Notes under the pieces: model-generated | Databases searched by the model: none | Told to the model about the DNA's origin: nothing | The model's input: the letters and a program-made list of their open reading frames with translations, nothing else | Shown: one piece after another, positions 44,386-52,762 of the stretch | How positions within the stretch are numbered: the stretch's first letter is position 1 | How the letters are laid out: each line of letters begins with the position of its first letter | Made by a program: the position numbers and the translations under genes | DNA from: Pannonibacter tanglangensis | GTDB taxonomy: Bacteria > Pseudomonadota > Alphaproteobacteria > Rhizobiales > Stappiaceae | Assembly (NCBI RefSeq): GCF_009915685.1 | Contig: NZ_JAABLP010000002.1 | Length of the DNA stretch: 64,000 nt | Direction: 5' to 3' (one strand)

Positions 44386-45498
44386 ATGAACAATACCGAT
44401 TGCCACAAAGCCACCGCCGATCTGAAAGACGACAAAGTCCCGGGTTTGACCCTGCGGGTTTTCCCGCGCGGGAAGTACTTTTACATGTACTACCGCTGGG
44501 CCGGGCAGCAGCGCCGCCCGAAGATCGGGGAGTTCCCGACCATGACCGTGAGCGAGGCCCGGGAAATCGCGCAGGGCATGCTGCGCGACGTGGCCGCCGG
44601 CCTCGACCCGTCCGCCGCCCGGCGCGAAGCCCGCAAAATCCCGACCGTCCGCGAACTGGGCGCGCTCTACATGGAGCGCCACGGCTCGATGAAGAAGTCG
44701 GCCAAGGAAGACCTGCGCCAGCTTGAAGCCTACGTCTACCCGGCACTGGGCAAGCTGCGGGTCACGGACGTCCGGGTCACGGACGTGGACGGGCTGCACA
44801 AGAAGCTGAAAGACCGGCCCGTCCAGGCGAACCGCGTCCTGGCGCTGGTGTCGAAAATGATGTCCTTGGCCGAGACGTGGGAATACCGGCCGCTGGGGTC
44901 GAACCCCTGCAGCCGCGTGACCCGGTTCCGCGAACGCAAGCGGATCCGGTACGGCACCGCCGAAGAACTTGGCGCGCTCATGGTGCGGCTGCGGCACTAC
45001 CTGCCGAAGTACCGCCAGCAGGCCACGTTCCTGCTGCTGGGGCTGTACACGGGCGCCCGGCCCATCGAACTGCGCACCGCGCGCCGGGAAGACTACCGGG
45101 ACGGCACGCTGACCTTGCGCGACCACAAGACGGACGGCCACGTCGACCTGCGCACGATCCACTTGCCGGCGCAGGCCGTGGAGCTGATCGAACAGCTGCC
45201 GAAAACGCGCGACGGCTCGTTGCTGGGGATCAAGAGCCCGCGCCACCTGTGGGACAAGCTCATGGAAGACACAGGCATCGAAGGACTGCGCCGGTACGAC
45301 CTGCGGCATTCGTTCGCATCGGTCGGCCTGTCGTTCGCCGGGCTGTCACTGGACGAAATCGGCGGGCTGTTCGATCACCGCAGCACGGCCACGACCAGCC
45401 GTTACGCGCACCTGATCGACACGGCCGCCCGGCAGGCGGCGGCGAAGACCGCCGACGCCATCGACGTGTTCGCGAAGGCCCCGTTGCGGGCGGTGTGA
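44386..45498 (+). CDS. Phage tyrosine integrase (P4-like arm-binding type)
   Basis: Catalyses site-specific recombination between phage and host att sites. The 370-residue protein starts MNNTDCHKATADLKDDKVPG; a DUF4102-like arm-binding domain (about 10-75, RVFPRGKYFYMYYRWAGQQR), a core-binding domain (about 85-180), and the catalytic domain with Arg in TGARPIELRTAR, HxxR-type DLRHSFASVG, a second His in LFDHRSTATTSR and the nucleophile Tyr in SRYAHLID. An upstream in-frame ATG (44347) would span the direct repeats and is not favoured. It converges on the lysis genes. Confidence 0.93.
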   Translation: MNNTDCHKATADLKDDKVPGLTLRVFPRGKYFYMYYRWAGQQRRPKIGEFPTMTVSEAREIAQGMLRDVAAGLDPSAARREARKIPTVRELGALYMERHGSMKKSAKEDLRQLEAYVYPALGKLRVTDVRVTDVDGLHKKLKDRPVQANRVLALVSKMMSLAETWEYRPLGSNPCSRVTRFRERKRIRYGTAEELGALMVRLRHYLPKYRQQATFLLLGLYTGARPIELRTARREDYRDGTLTLRDHKTDGHVDLRTIHLPAQAVELIEQLPKTRDGSLLGIKSPRHLWDKLMEDTGIEGLRRYDLRHSFASVGLSFAGLSLDEIGGLFDHRSTATTSRYAHLIDTAARQAAAKTADAIDVFAKAPLRAV

Positions 45499-45774
45499 TC
45501 AGCGTTTGTTGGGGTCGGACCGCAGCTGCGTTTCGAGGCGTTCCAGCGCCTGCCGCATATACCGGATATCGGCCCGCATTTCCGTGAGGCTCTGGACGTT
45601 CTGGACGCGCTCTTGCTCGAGCGCGGCCAGCCGGGCGGTCAGCGCTGCTTCAACCCGCTGCTGGTCCCGCTGGATGGTTGCCTGATCGGCTTTCAGTTGG
45701 GTCCAGCCGGCGGACAACCCGACGACGACCGTGGCGATGGTCAGGAGGTTGCCCAGCGAGATATCCCAGCGCAT
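45499..45774 (-). CDS. Small single-pass membrane protein with coiled coil, holin candidate
   Basis: A 91-residue protein MRWDISLGNLLTIATVVVGL with one membrane helix (about 8-27) and a long charged helix (about 30-85, ADQATIQRDQQRVEAALTAR). GAGG precedes the ATG. It is the last gene of the minus-strand lysis cluster (endolysin, Rz, Rz1, this). Position suggests a holin or lysis accessory, but one helix with a long cytoplasmic or periplasmic coiled coil is not a standard holin; it could instead replace the coiled-coil arm that the short Rz lacks. Confidence 0.75.
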   Translation of the reverse strand: MRWDISLGNLLTIATVVVGLSAGWTQLKADQATIQRDQQRVEAALTARLAALEQERVQNVQSLTEMRADIRYMRQALERLETQLRSDPNKR

Positions 45775-45785
45775 CAAGTTCGTCC

Positions 45786-45980
45786 TCACGGTTTGAGCCC
45801 GCAAAGGGCTTCGCCCTTTTCCAGCTCGCGCAGCATCGCGCGTTTGGTTTCCAGCGTCAGGACGTCGGCGGTCGACGGGCGGACCCATCCGGCGACGTCG
45901 CAATAGTTACCCGTCGTTGCGCCGCAGCCAGCGAGCAAGGCGCTCGTCAACGTCAGCGTGGCCCAGACCATCGACTTCAT
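45786..45980 (-). CDS. Outer-membrane spanin lipoprotein (Rz1-like)
   Basis: A 64-residue product MKSMVWATLTLTSALLAGCG with a lipoprotein signal peptide and lipobox LLAGC, so Cys19 is the predicted lipidated residue and the mature protein has 46 residues. It starts inside the Rz-like gene in another frame and extends 121 bp beyond it, the classic overlapping o-spanin arrangement. It would connect with the inner-membrane spanin to fuse membranes at lysis. Confidence 0.85.
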   Translation of the reverse strand: MKSMVWATLTLTSALLAGCGATTGNYCDVAGWVRPSTADVLTLETKRAMLRELEKGEALCGLKP

Positions 45981-46149
45981 TCTCGATTTCCTTCGCCTTG
46001 CGCATCGCCTTCAGGTTGGCCCGGTCGGCGCCATGGGCGGACGACCGCCGCCCCGCGGTGAAAAGTGCGGCCGACACGGCGAGGACTACCGCGCCGGCCG
46101 CGGCCAGGCGAAGCTGCCATCCGCCCAGCAAGTTCAAGATCCAGTTCAC
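45907..46149 (-). CDS. Inner-membrane spanin (Rz-like), short
   Basis: An 80-residue protein from a GTG at 46149 that overlaps the endolysin stop (GTGA). MNWILNLLGGWQLRLAAAGA leads into a membrane helix (about 13-33), then a charged helical segment (about 45-80). Canonical Rz proteins are about twice as long, so the periplasmic arm is short. Assigned by its membrane helix, place between endolysin and the overlapping lipoprotein gene. Confidence 0.78.
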   Translation of the reverse strand: MNWILNLLGGWQLRLAAAGAVVLAVSAALFTAGRRSSAHGADRANLKAMRKAKEIENEVDGLGHADVDERLARWLRRNDG

Positions 46150-46838
46150 AGGCCCAGCTCCACCTGCTTCTTGCGGCGCTCGCGGATGATCCACCAAGCG
46201 AAGCCGGCCGACACGGCGACGACCAGACCGGCGACCATCGGGTCAAGCCCGGCCAGCGCGGCCACGGCCGACGTCAGGAAGCCGCCGACCGCAGCCCAGT
46301 TCGTGGTGCTGGCGACCGGCGACGGGGGCGGGGTGTCGTCCGCCGGGAACGCCGGCTGGATCGTGTCGGTCTTGGCGTCCGCACCAAGGGCGGCCGCCCA
46401 AGCAACATCGCGCGAACGCTGCGGGATCGCGCCGTATTCGGCCCGGGCGTCGAACGACGGGCAGGCCTTCTTGACGCCAGCGAAATCGCGGTGGCCGCAG
46501 ACGGTCTTGATGCTGGGGTATTCCTCGCACAGGCTGGCGATCAGCTCGCGCAGCGCGTGCTTCTGCTGGATCGTGCGAGTATCCTTCGGCTTCAGATTGG
46601 CGTCGACGCCACCGACGTAACAGATGCCGATGGAACCGGCGTTGTGCCCGGCGACGTGCGCGCCGATCTGGGCGATCGGGCGGCCGGTGTGGACCCGACC
46701 CGACAGGTCGATGACGAAGTGGTACCCGATATCCGACCAGCCGCGTGCCAGATGCCAGCGCCGGATCGTCTGGACGTCCACCGGCCGGCCTTCCGGGGTG
46801 GCCGAACAGTGAACCACGATAGTGTCGACGTGCCGCAT
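46146..46838 (-). CDS. Endolysin: N-acetylmuramoyl-L-alanine amidase with C-terminal membrane segment
   Basis: Cuts the amide bond between glycan and peptide in murein. Residues 1-145 form an Amidase_2 domain like T7 lysozyme: zinc ligands His10 (IVVHCSATP), the His in CGHRDFAG and the Cys in KKACPSFD, with Lys just before, and GWSDIGYHFVID typical of T7-type enzymes. After a Pro/Ala linker comes a hydrophobic tail (about 178-220, AGLDPMVAGLVVAVSAGFAW) ending in a basic segment, so the enzyme is probably membrane-tethered. It follows the tail spike gene by 4 nt. Confidence 0.93.
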   Translation of the reverse strand: MRHVDTIVVHCSATPEGRPVDVQTIRRWHLARGWSDIGYHFVIDLSGRVHTGRPIAQIGAHVAGHNAGSIGICYVGGVDANLKPKDTRTIQQKHALRELIASLCEEYPSIKTVCGHRDFAGVKKACPSFDARAEYGAIPQRSRDVAWAAALGADAKTDTIQPAFPADDTPPPSPVASTTNWAAVGGFLTSAVAALAGLDPMVAGLVVAVSAGFAWWIIRERRKKQVELGL

Positions 46839-46842
46839 GTCC

Positions 46843-49800
46843 TCATCCTTCCAGAATTTCGATCCGGCGCTTCAGCTCCTGGACCGCGTTAACGAGAATG
46901 GCGACCATGGCCAGCGGGTTGATGCCCATCCGTCCGTTGGTCTCGGTGACAGCCGCCGGCGCGAGTGCCGCGACTTCCTGCGCGATCAGGCCGATCTGGG
47001 GGCCGGGCATCGCCCACGGGGCCAGTCCCTGGTTGAACTGGAACGAAACAGGCGTCAGCGCGTCGATGACGTCGAGGCCGGCGCCCATCGGCTGGACGTT
47101 CAGCTTGATCGTTTCGTCCGACGCGATGCGGCCGTTCAGGTTCTGCAGCGCGTTGAACAGGTTGGGGGACCCGCCGAGGAAGCCGAACACCGACGACCCG
47201 AACAGGTTGCCGTCCGACTGCAGCACCTGGGTGCCGCCGAAGGTCCAGCTCGACCCGGACGCCTGCCAGCTTCCCAGGCGCGAGATCGCGGTACTGGCGT
47301 TGCTGGCGGCGCTCGACGCGGTGGACTGGGCGCTGTTCGCCGTAGACTGCGCGCTGTTGGCCGTCGAGATTGCAGTGTTGGCAAAGGCTTGCGCGCGAGC
47401 GTCGATGTAGCTGGTGAGCGATCCGGTCCCGCCAAGTCCGCCGTTGCTCGCGTTGGTGAAGGCGGCCGCGTTGACGATGTTGCCGTCTGACTGCACGCGC
47501 GCGGCGTTGCCGCCGCTGCTGATCGTCAGGCCGTTGGTCGCCCCGAGCGTTGCCGTGGCGCTGCCGTTGACCAGCTGGGACGACGACCCGCCACCCCCGC
47601 CGCCGGCTTCCAGCGCGTCAAGGCGACTGTCAAACGACCCCAGCACCGCGAACAGATTGCCCCCGCCGTAGCTGGAAAACCCGCCGCCCGTGATGTTGCC
47701 GTCACCGGTCCAGATCGAAACCCCGTTGTTGTCCAGGCGCGCGCCGACGCTGTTGACCATGGTCAGCGCCGTCAGATTGTCCGGCGACCGGATGACGCTG
47801 GACGCGGAACCGCCCGCCACGACCTGGTCGAACTTGCGGTCGAGATAGTTCTTCAGGTCGTAGGTGGTCGACCCGGCGACCGTGATTTCCCAGATCGACT
47901 TGCCGGCCACCGCCGAGCCCGTCAGGTTCCCGTCCGCAGTTACCGCCGCCGCCCGGCTCTGGACGGTGTCCGTGACCGTGAAGCCGCCGGCGTTGTTGAT
48001 CTTCGCAGACTGTGTCCCGCTGGCGCTGGTCAGCGTGTCGCGGGGCGAACTTCCGCCACCCCCGCCGCTGTTCTGGATGAAGTCCACAAGGTTGCCGGCG
48101 GCGCCGAACGCCGACCCGATGATGTTGCCGTCGCCCTGGACCTGCGCCTGCAGGCCGCCACTGTTCACGGTGAGGCCGACGCCGTCCACGACCACGGCAG
48201 ACGTCAGGTTGCTCGCCGTGATGATCTGGTTCCCGGAGGCACCCGCGCCGCCCGATCCGGCGACGTTGACCACGCCCGTGGTGCCCGGCGCCAGCTGCGG
48301 CGCACCGTTGTTCCCCTCGAGGAACAGATTGTTCCCGACGAACACCTGGTTGACCGGGAACCCACCATTGTTGGCCGGCAGCGTCGTCCCCAGCGAGAAC
48401 GCGCCCGGAGCGTTACCGCTCATGTTGTAGCTGGTGCCGCGCAGGTGGGTAATCGCCAGCCGGTTGTTCTTGCGAGACGGCGGGGTGAAGATCAGTCCCT
48501 GGTGATGGTACTCGGTGCGCAGCGACTGAATGTTGATCCGGGCGCCGTCCGCGTCGATGGTGATCGGCCAGACGCCCGGGACGGATGCCAGCGTCTCCGG
48601 CCAGACGGACAGGTCTTGGCCCTGAATGTCCAGAATGCCGAACTCGGCGGTAACGTCATTGGCCCCCGCCGACACGAAGATGCCGCACGGGATCGCATCC
48701 GCCTGCGCACTATGGACCTTGATCCGCGTGGCCTTGCCGTTCGCGGTGGCTGCGAACTGGAACAGATACCGGCCCGCGTACGAGAAGATCTTGCCCGAAT
48801 AGACTGCGCTGTCGACGCGCCCCAGGATGAAGGACGCATGGTTCGTGTGCATCCACGAATAAACCGCCTTCGACCCGTTGGTGTGCGGCCAGTTGTGGAT
48901 CTCCGAAATCGCGTCGGCGTCCAGCTGGTTGTCCTGGAAGATGACGTTTTGATAGAACTGCCCGGTCAGCGTGTGGACCGTAGACCGGCCGCTGTTGACC
49001 AGCGAAATGCCACGGTAAACGCCCCACATGAAAATCTGGCGGAAGTGGACGCCCCCGAAGCAGTCCACGACGTCGAAGACATAGGGGTACGTCGTCGGGG
49101 CCCAGCTGCCGGGGGTGTTCGGCGCCGAAATGGTCGGGTGCTGCTGGAACACGTTGACGCCGCGCAGGGACGACCCGCGCGCATTGACGCCCGTGAACCG
49201 GATCAGCGGCGCGCTGGTGTTGCGATGGATCAGCCAGGTGCCGATGTTCAGGTCGTAGGTCTCATATCCGCCCTGGCCGGTGATGTGCAGCGGGTTGTTC
49301 ACGACAATGCCGACCGCCGAGAACTTGCCGGCGGGCAGCACCGCCCGCTTCTTCTGGGCCACGCAAGCGTTGAAATAGGCCTGCAGCGCGGCGGTGTCGT
49401 CGGCCACGCCGTCGCCCACCAGCCCGAAGGGGCCGGGGTCCAGGAAGTCGCTGCCGAAGGTCGGGTACGCCAGCGAGACTTCAACGCGCGTTTTCGTCAG
49501 GATCTCGACGCCGTTCGCCACCGCGGGGGTGATCGTCAGCTTGTCGCCGGCAACTTCATAGTTTGCCGTCTTCTGGATCACGCCGTTAATCCAGACGTCG
49601 ACGTTCGCTTCACTGGCCGGGGCCGCCGGCAGCGTCCACTGCGTCGTGCTGCCGTTGCCGACGAAAACGCGCTCGAGGATGTCCACCGCCGAGTTGACCG
49701 CGATCAGCCGTTCGGCGTTAGCCGCCAGCAGCGTGACGTTGTCGCGCAGTGTCTCGACCTGTTCGGGCGTGGCGCTTTCGTTGGCGGTGATGGTACGCCC

Positions 49801-50166
49801 CAGTTCCTCGTCGTGCTGCTGGGCGATCATCGTCAGCTTGTCCAGCGCGTCTTCCAGCGACTGCGCCGGCAGTTTGTCGGCCTCGACAAAGTCGGCTTCC
49901 TGCGTCACCGGCACGTCGCGCAGGATGATCAGCTGCTGCCCGACCAGCAGCGGGTTGGTCAGGGTCACGGACCCGGTGTCCGCGCCCGCGCCGGAGACCG
50001 TGTAGTCCTGCCCCAGCACCATCCGGGTCTGGACGGGGAGGGGCGACCCCGAAACCCGAAACACCGCAAGGTGGTCCGGCTTGATGAACCTGAACGGGAC
50101 GGTGAACGGCCCGGCGGACCCGGCCCCGGCGTACCCGATGCGATTGGTGCTTGACGTCACGGTCAT
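46843..50166 (-). CDS. Tail spike/fibre with beta-helix region and S74 intramolecular chaperone
   Basis: An 1107-residue receptor-binding protein. Residues 1-150 resemble the T7 tail-fibre virion-binding domain (RIGYAGAGSAGPFTVPFRFI, VLGQDYTVSGAG). From about 238 a pectate-lyase-like beta-helix begins (GPFGLVGDGVADDTAALQAY). About 640-1010 is Gly/Ser/Asn-rich with at least five D-G-N-I/L repeats followed by G-x-x-F/V. The last 93 residues are a peptidase S74 chaperone, with the Ser1016-Lys1021 dyad in ASDETIK and the terminal coiled helix LVNAVQELKRRIEILEG; the family trimerises and self-cleaves at this Ser. It has its own promoter (50189-50218). Confidence 0.92.
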   Translation of the reverse strand: MTVTSSTNRIGYAGAGSAGPFTVPFRFIKPDHLAVFRVSGSPLPVQTRMVLGQDYTVSGAGADTGSVTLTNPLLVGQQLIILRDVPVTQEADFVEADKLPAQSLEDALDKLTMIAQQHDEELGRTITANESATPEQVETLRDNVTLLAANAERLIAVNSAVDILERVFVGNGSTTQWTLPAAPASEANVDVWINGVIQKTANYEVAGDKLTITPAVANGVEILTKTRVEVSLAYPTFGSDFLDPGPFGLVGDGVADDTAALQAYFNACVAQKKRAVLPAGKFSAVGIVVNNPLHITGQGGYETYDLNIGTWLIHRNTSAPLIRFTGVNARGSSLRGVNVFQQHPTISAPNTPGSWAPTTYPYVFDVVDCFGGVHFRQIFMWGVYRGISLVNSGRSTVHTLTGQFYQNVIFQDNQLDADAISEIHNWPHTNGSKAVYSWMHTNHASFILGRVDSAVYSGKIFSYAGRYLFQFAATANGKATRIKVHSAQADAIPCGIFVSAGANDVTAEFGILDIQGQDLSVWPETLASVPGVWPITIDADGARINIQSLRTEYHHQGLIFTPPSRKNNRLAITHLRGTSYNMSGNAPGAFSLGTTLPANNGGFPVNQVFVGNNLFLEGNNGAPQLAPGTTGVVNVAGSGGAGASGNQIITASNLTSAVVVDGVGLTVNSGGLQAQVQGDGNIIGSAFGAAGNLVDFIQNSGGGGGSSPRDTLTSASGTQSAKINNAGGFTVTDTVQSRAAAVTADGNLTGSAVAGKSIWEITVAGSTTYDLKNYLDRKFDQVVAGGSASSVIRSPDNLTALTMVNSVGARLDNNGVSIWTGDGNITGGGFSSYGGGNLFAVLGSFDSRLDALEAGGGGGGSSSQLVNGSATATLGATNGLTISSGGNAARVQSDGNIVNAAAFTNASNGGLGGTGSLTSYIDARAQAFANTAISTANSAQSTANSAQSTASSAASNASTAISRLGSWQASGSSWTFGGTQVLQSDGNLFGSSVFGFLGGSPNLFNALQNLNGRIASDETIKLNVQPMGAGLDVIDALTPVSFQFNQGLAPWAMPGPQIGLIAQEVAALAPAAVTETNGRMGINPLAMVAILVNAVQELKRRIEILEG

Positions 50167-50188
50167 GGGGCCGTTCTCCTTTCAGGAA

Positions 50189-50218
50189 CCTATACCACGT
50201 CTATTTCCGAAATCGAAA
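50189..50218 (-). promoter_or_regulatory. Prophage promoter directly ahead of the tail spike gene
   Basis: On the minus strand TTTCGA (50213-50218), an 18-bp spacer, and TATAGG (50189-50194), 23 bp ahead of the tail spike ATG, with AAGGAGA as ribosome site. Architecture and bases match the element at 62266-62295, including a shared GTGGTA across the spacer/-10 border. Confidence 0.55.
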
Positions 50219-50221
50219 CGT

Positions 50222-52762
50222 TCAGTACAGCAATTCTTGCCCGTAGTCCTCGCGCAACCGCTGTTCGGTGCGCCGCCGATAGCCCGGAGACGCCCATTCC
50301 TTGACACTGCTCAGGAACAGGGCTTCGGCGGCCGGCCGGGCGTACCACAGGTTCAGGAACGGGGTGTTGTTCAGCGCCAGGTTCAGCGCCTCGCCGGCGC
50401 TGGCTTCGCCACGCATCGCGGCGCGGAAGACGTTGCCGATCTGGGCCGCCGTCGCCGCTGCCGGCCCCGCTGCAGTTTCCAGCGTCGTGTTCCCGAAACG
50501 GTTGACCTGCCCGAACAGGAAGTCGCCGTAAATGCCGAGCGCGCCGCCGCGCAGCATGGCCGCCGCCACCACCTCGGGGTCGCTGGGGTCGCGCGGCGGC
50601 CAGCGGCCCTTGAGCGTGTCCGATGCGACCTGGGACATGTACCCGGCCGCCGTCAGCGCGGCCATGATCGTTCCGACGTGGATCGCCGTCGCCTGCCGGT
50701 TCCGGCCCCCCAGAAGCGCGCGGCCGCCGACCCGCTGCGTGAAGGCGAGGGGGAAGCCCTTGAACTGCATCACGAACCGAAGGGCTTCGCCCGCGAACGT
50801 TCCCGGCCGGGTGCCACGCACCGCCCAGCGGCGGCTGGCGGCGTCCGTCTCGATGACGCCATAGTTCGTTTCGTCTGCAAAGAAACGGGCAAGATCCAGC
50901 TCAAGTTCACGCCGCGCGTCGTCCAGGTATCGCGCCTGCGCGGCGGCCGGGTTCTTGCCGATGTACGCGGCCATCCGGTCGGCGATCAGCGGCATCAAGG
51001 CGTCGTCGGGCAGCTTGCGCACAAGATCCGGGGTGATGTAGCGCGTGCCGTTGTCGGCCCGGAAGTCCACCTGACGGATGACGTCCCACTTTTCCGGGGT
51101 GATGCCCTGAAGCTTGAGGACATGCCGGTACGCTTCCGGCAGCTGGTCGTACCTCGATGCGGCGCGCATCCCCATTTCGGCGGAAATGATACGACCGGCT
51201 GCGCCGCGAATGCGGTCGGTCCAGCCCGTCAGTCCCGAGTACTTGAAGAAGGCATTCGTGATCGTCGTGATCTTGCCCGGCATGCCGTCGTTCGCGAAGT
51301 GCGGGCTTGCGAAGTTGGCAATCAGCCCGTCGAAGCCTTCCCCCAGCAGGAACGTGATCTCGCGCCGCCCGGCAGCACCCCGGCCGTGCCCCTGCAACAG
51401 CTGGTCCATTGCGGCGGTGAGCCCGCGCAGGAAGCCGCCGCCGCGGAACTGGGACGCCAGCGCCACGGTCATGGTGTCGGACGGGACGGCGGTCACGACC
51501 GCGCCGCCCAGCTTGGCCAGCATCTGCTGGGCCCGGATGCCTTGGCCGATCTGCGCCGCCGTGATGTTGACCGGCGACATGGTCAGCCCCTGCATTTCGA
51601 GGAAGGCTTGCGCCAGCCGTGTCTGGCTGCCGCCGCCCCGGCCAAAATTAAGTTCCCGGATGCGCGCTTCCTTCGTGGCGTTCGGCAGCGTCGGATCGTT
51701 GCGCAGCTTCTCGCGCAACGTGTCCGCGAGACTGTCCAGCATCAATTCCGGGTTCGGGCCGAACACCTCCATCTGGGCGGCGTGCGCGGCGGCACGCTGC
51801 TGGTGCGAAACCATCCCCGCCAGAAGCGTGCCGGAACCGAACTCGTCGTTGTAGGCGATCCAGGCGTCAGCGTCCCGGAAGTGCAGGACGCGGGACTTGG
51901 CCAGCGATTTGGCGAGGTTGGCCGGGCCCACGAACTCGCCGGTGCGCTGCGCGTTGATGCCCTCGCCCTGTCCGGTGACGATCGTCTTGTAGATCGAACG
52001 CAAGATGTCGTCGTACTCGGACGGGTCAGCACCATCGAACGTCCGGTCGAAGTCCAGGCGCGGCTTGATCGCGGCAAGCCAGTCGTCTTCCGACACGCGG
52101 GCGATCTTCAATGGGTCATGGCGATGCGGGCCGCCCCAGCCGTCCAGCTTGCCAATTGCTGCACCGAGCCGGTTTAGCTCGACGCGAGAAGCTTCGGCGT
52201 GGCGCGCGAAGATCTGGGCCACCTTGACCGCGTCGGCGTTCCCGGTAACGCCCGGCCGGCCGCCTTCCTTCAGCTCGGTCATCTCGCGAACCACGTCGTC
52301 GTTGAACGCCTTGTCGTTGGCAAGGCGCTTGACGTAAGGCGTTTCCGTTTCCAGCTCGGCCACCAGCCCGCCAAGGAACCGGGTTTCGTACGCCTGCCGC
52401 GTGGCATAGACGCTCTTTCGCGCGCCTTCGACCGCGCGCTGCGACCCTTCCAGCATGGCGAGCAGGGCTTTTTCAGCCGGGATGCCTCCCGCCATCAACC
52501 GGTCCAGCTGGTTCATGGCGCGTTCCCGGACCAAGGCGTTCATCGCCGCATGCCGGCGCTGCAGCGCGGCGGCGATCTTCGTCTTCTCGGCTTCGCGCTC
52601 CATCGCTTCCGCAACGCGCTGGTTGAGATTGTCCAGCTTGCCTTCGGCTTCGAGCCGCTTGCGGATTGTCTGGGCCTTGGTGAAGACGGCGTCGATTTCC
52701 TCGTCCGTCAGAATGCCCCGGGCGGCTTCCGTGATAGCGGCGATACACTTCTTGCTGGACAT
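50222..52762 (-). CDS. Large ejection (internal virion) protein, second of a pair
   Basis: An 846-residue protein MSSKKCIAAITEAARGILTD, rich in helices and amphipathic Ala/Gly stretches, with IGKLDGWGGPHRHDPLKIAR and SPVNITAAQIGQGIRAQQML segments that resemble the C-terminal part of T7-type gp16 ejection proteins. Such proteins form the conduit that carries phage DNA through the cell envelope. The ATG overlaps the preceding stop by one base (TAATG). Together with the 551-residue protein upstream the length (about 1400) equals a single T7 gp16 (about 1320). Confidence 0.75.
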   Translation of the reverse strand: MSSKKCIAAITEAARGILTDEEIDAVFTKAQTIRKRLEAEGKLDNLNQRVAEAMEREAEKTKIAAALQRRHAAMNALVRERAMNQLDRLMAGGIPAEKALLAMLEGSQRAVEGARKSVYATRQAYETRFLGGLVAELETETPYVKRLANDKAFNDDVVREMTELKEGGRPGVTGNADAVKVAQIFARHAEASRVELNRLGAAIGKLDGWGGPHRHDPLKIARVSEDDWLAAIKPRLDFDRTFDGADPSEYDDILRSIYKTIVTGQGEGINAQRTGEFVGPANLAKSLAKSRVLHFRDADAWIAYNDEFGSGTLLAGMVSHQQRAAAHAAQMEVFGPNPELMLDSLADTLREKLRNDPTLPNATKEARIRELNFGRGGGSQTRLAQAFLEMQGLTMSPVNITAAQIGQGIRAQQMLAKLGGAVVTAVPSDTMTVALASQFRGGGFLRGLTAAMDQLLQGHGRGAAGRREITFLLGEGFDGLIANFASPHFANDGMPGKITTITNAFFKYSGLTGWTDRIRGAAGRIISAEMGMRAASRYDQLPEAYRHVLKLQGITPEKWDVIRQVDFRADNGTRYITPDLVRKLPDDALMPLIADRMAAYIGKNPAAAQARYLDDARRELELDLARFFADETNYGVIETDAASRRWAVRGTRPGTFAGEALRFVMQFKGFPLAFTQRVGGRALLGGRNRQATAIHVGTIMAALTAAGYMSQVASDTLKGRWPPRDPSDPEVVAAAMLRGGALGIYGDFLFGQVNRFGNTTLETAAGPAAATAAQIGNVFRAAMRGEASAGEALNLALNNTPFLNLWYARPAAEALFLSSVKEWASPGYRRRTEQRLREDYGQELLY

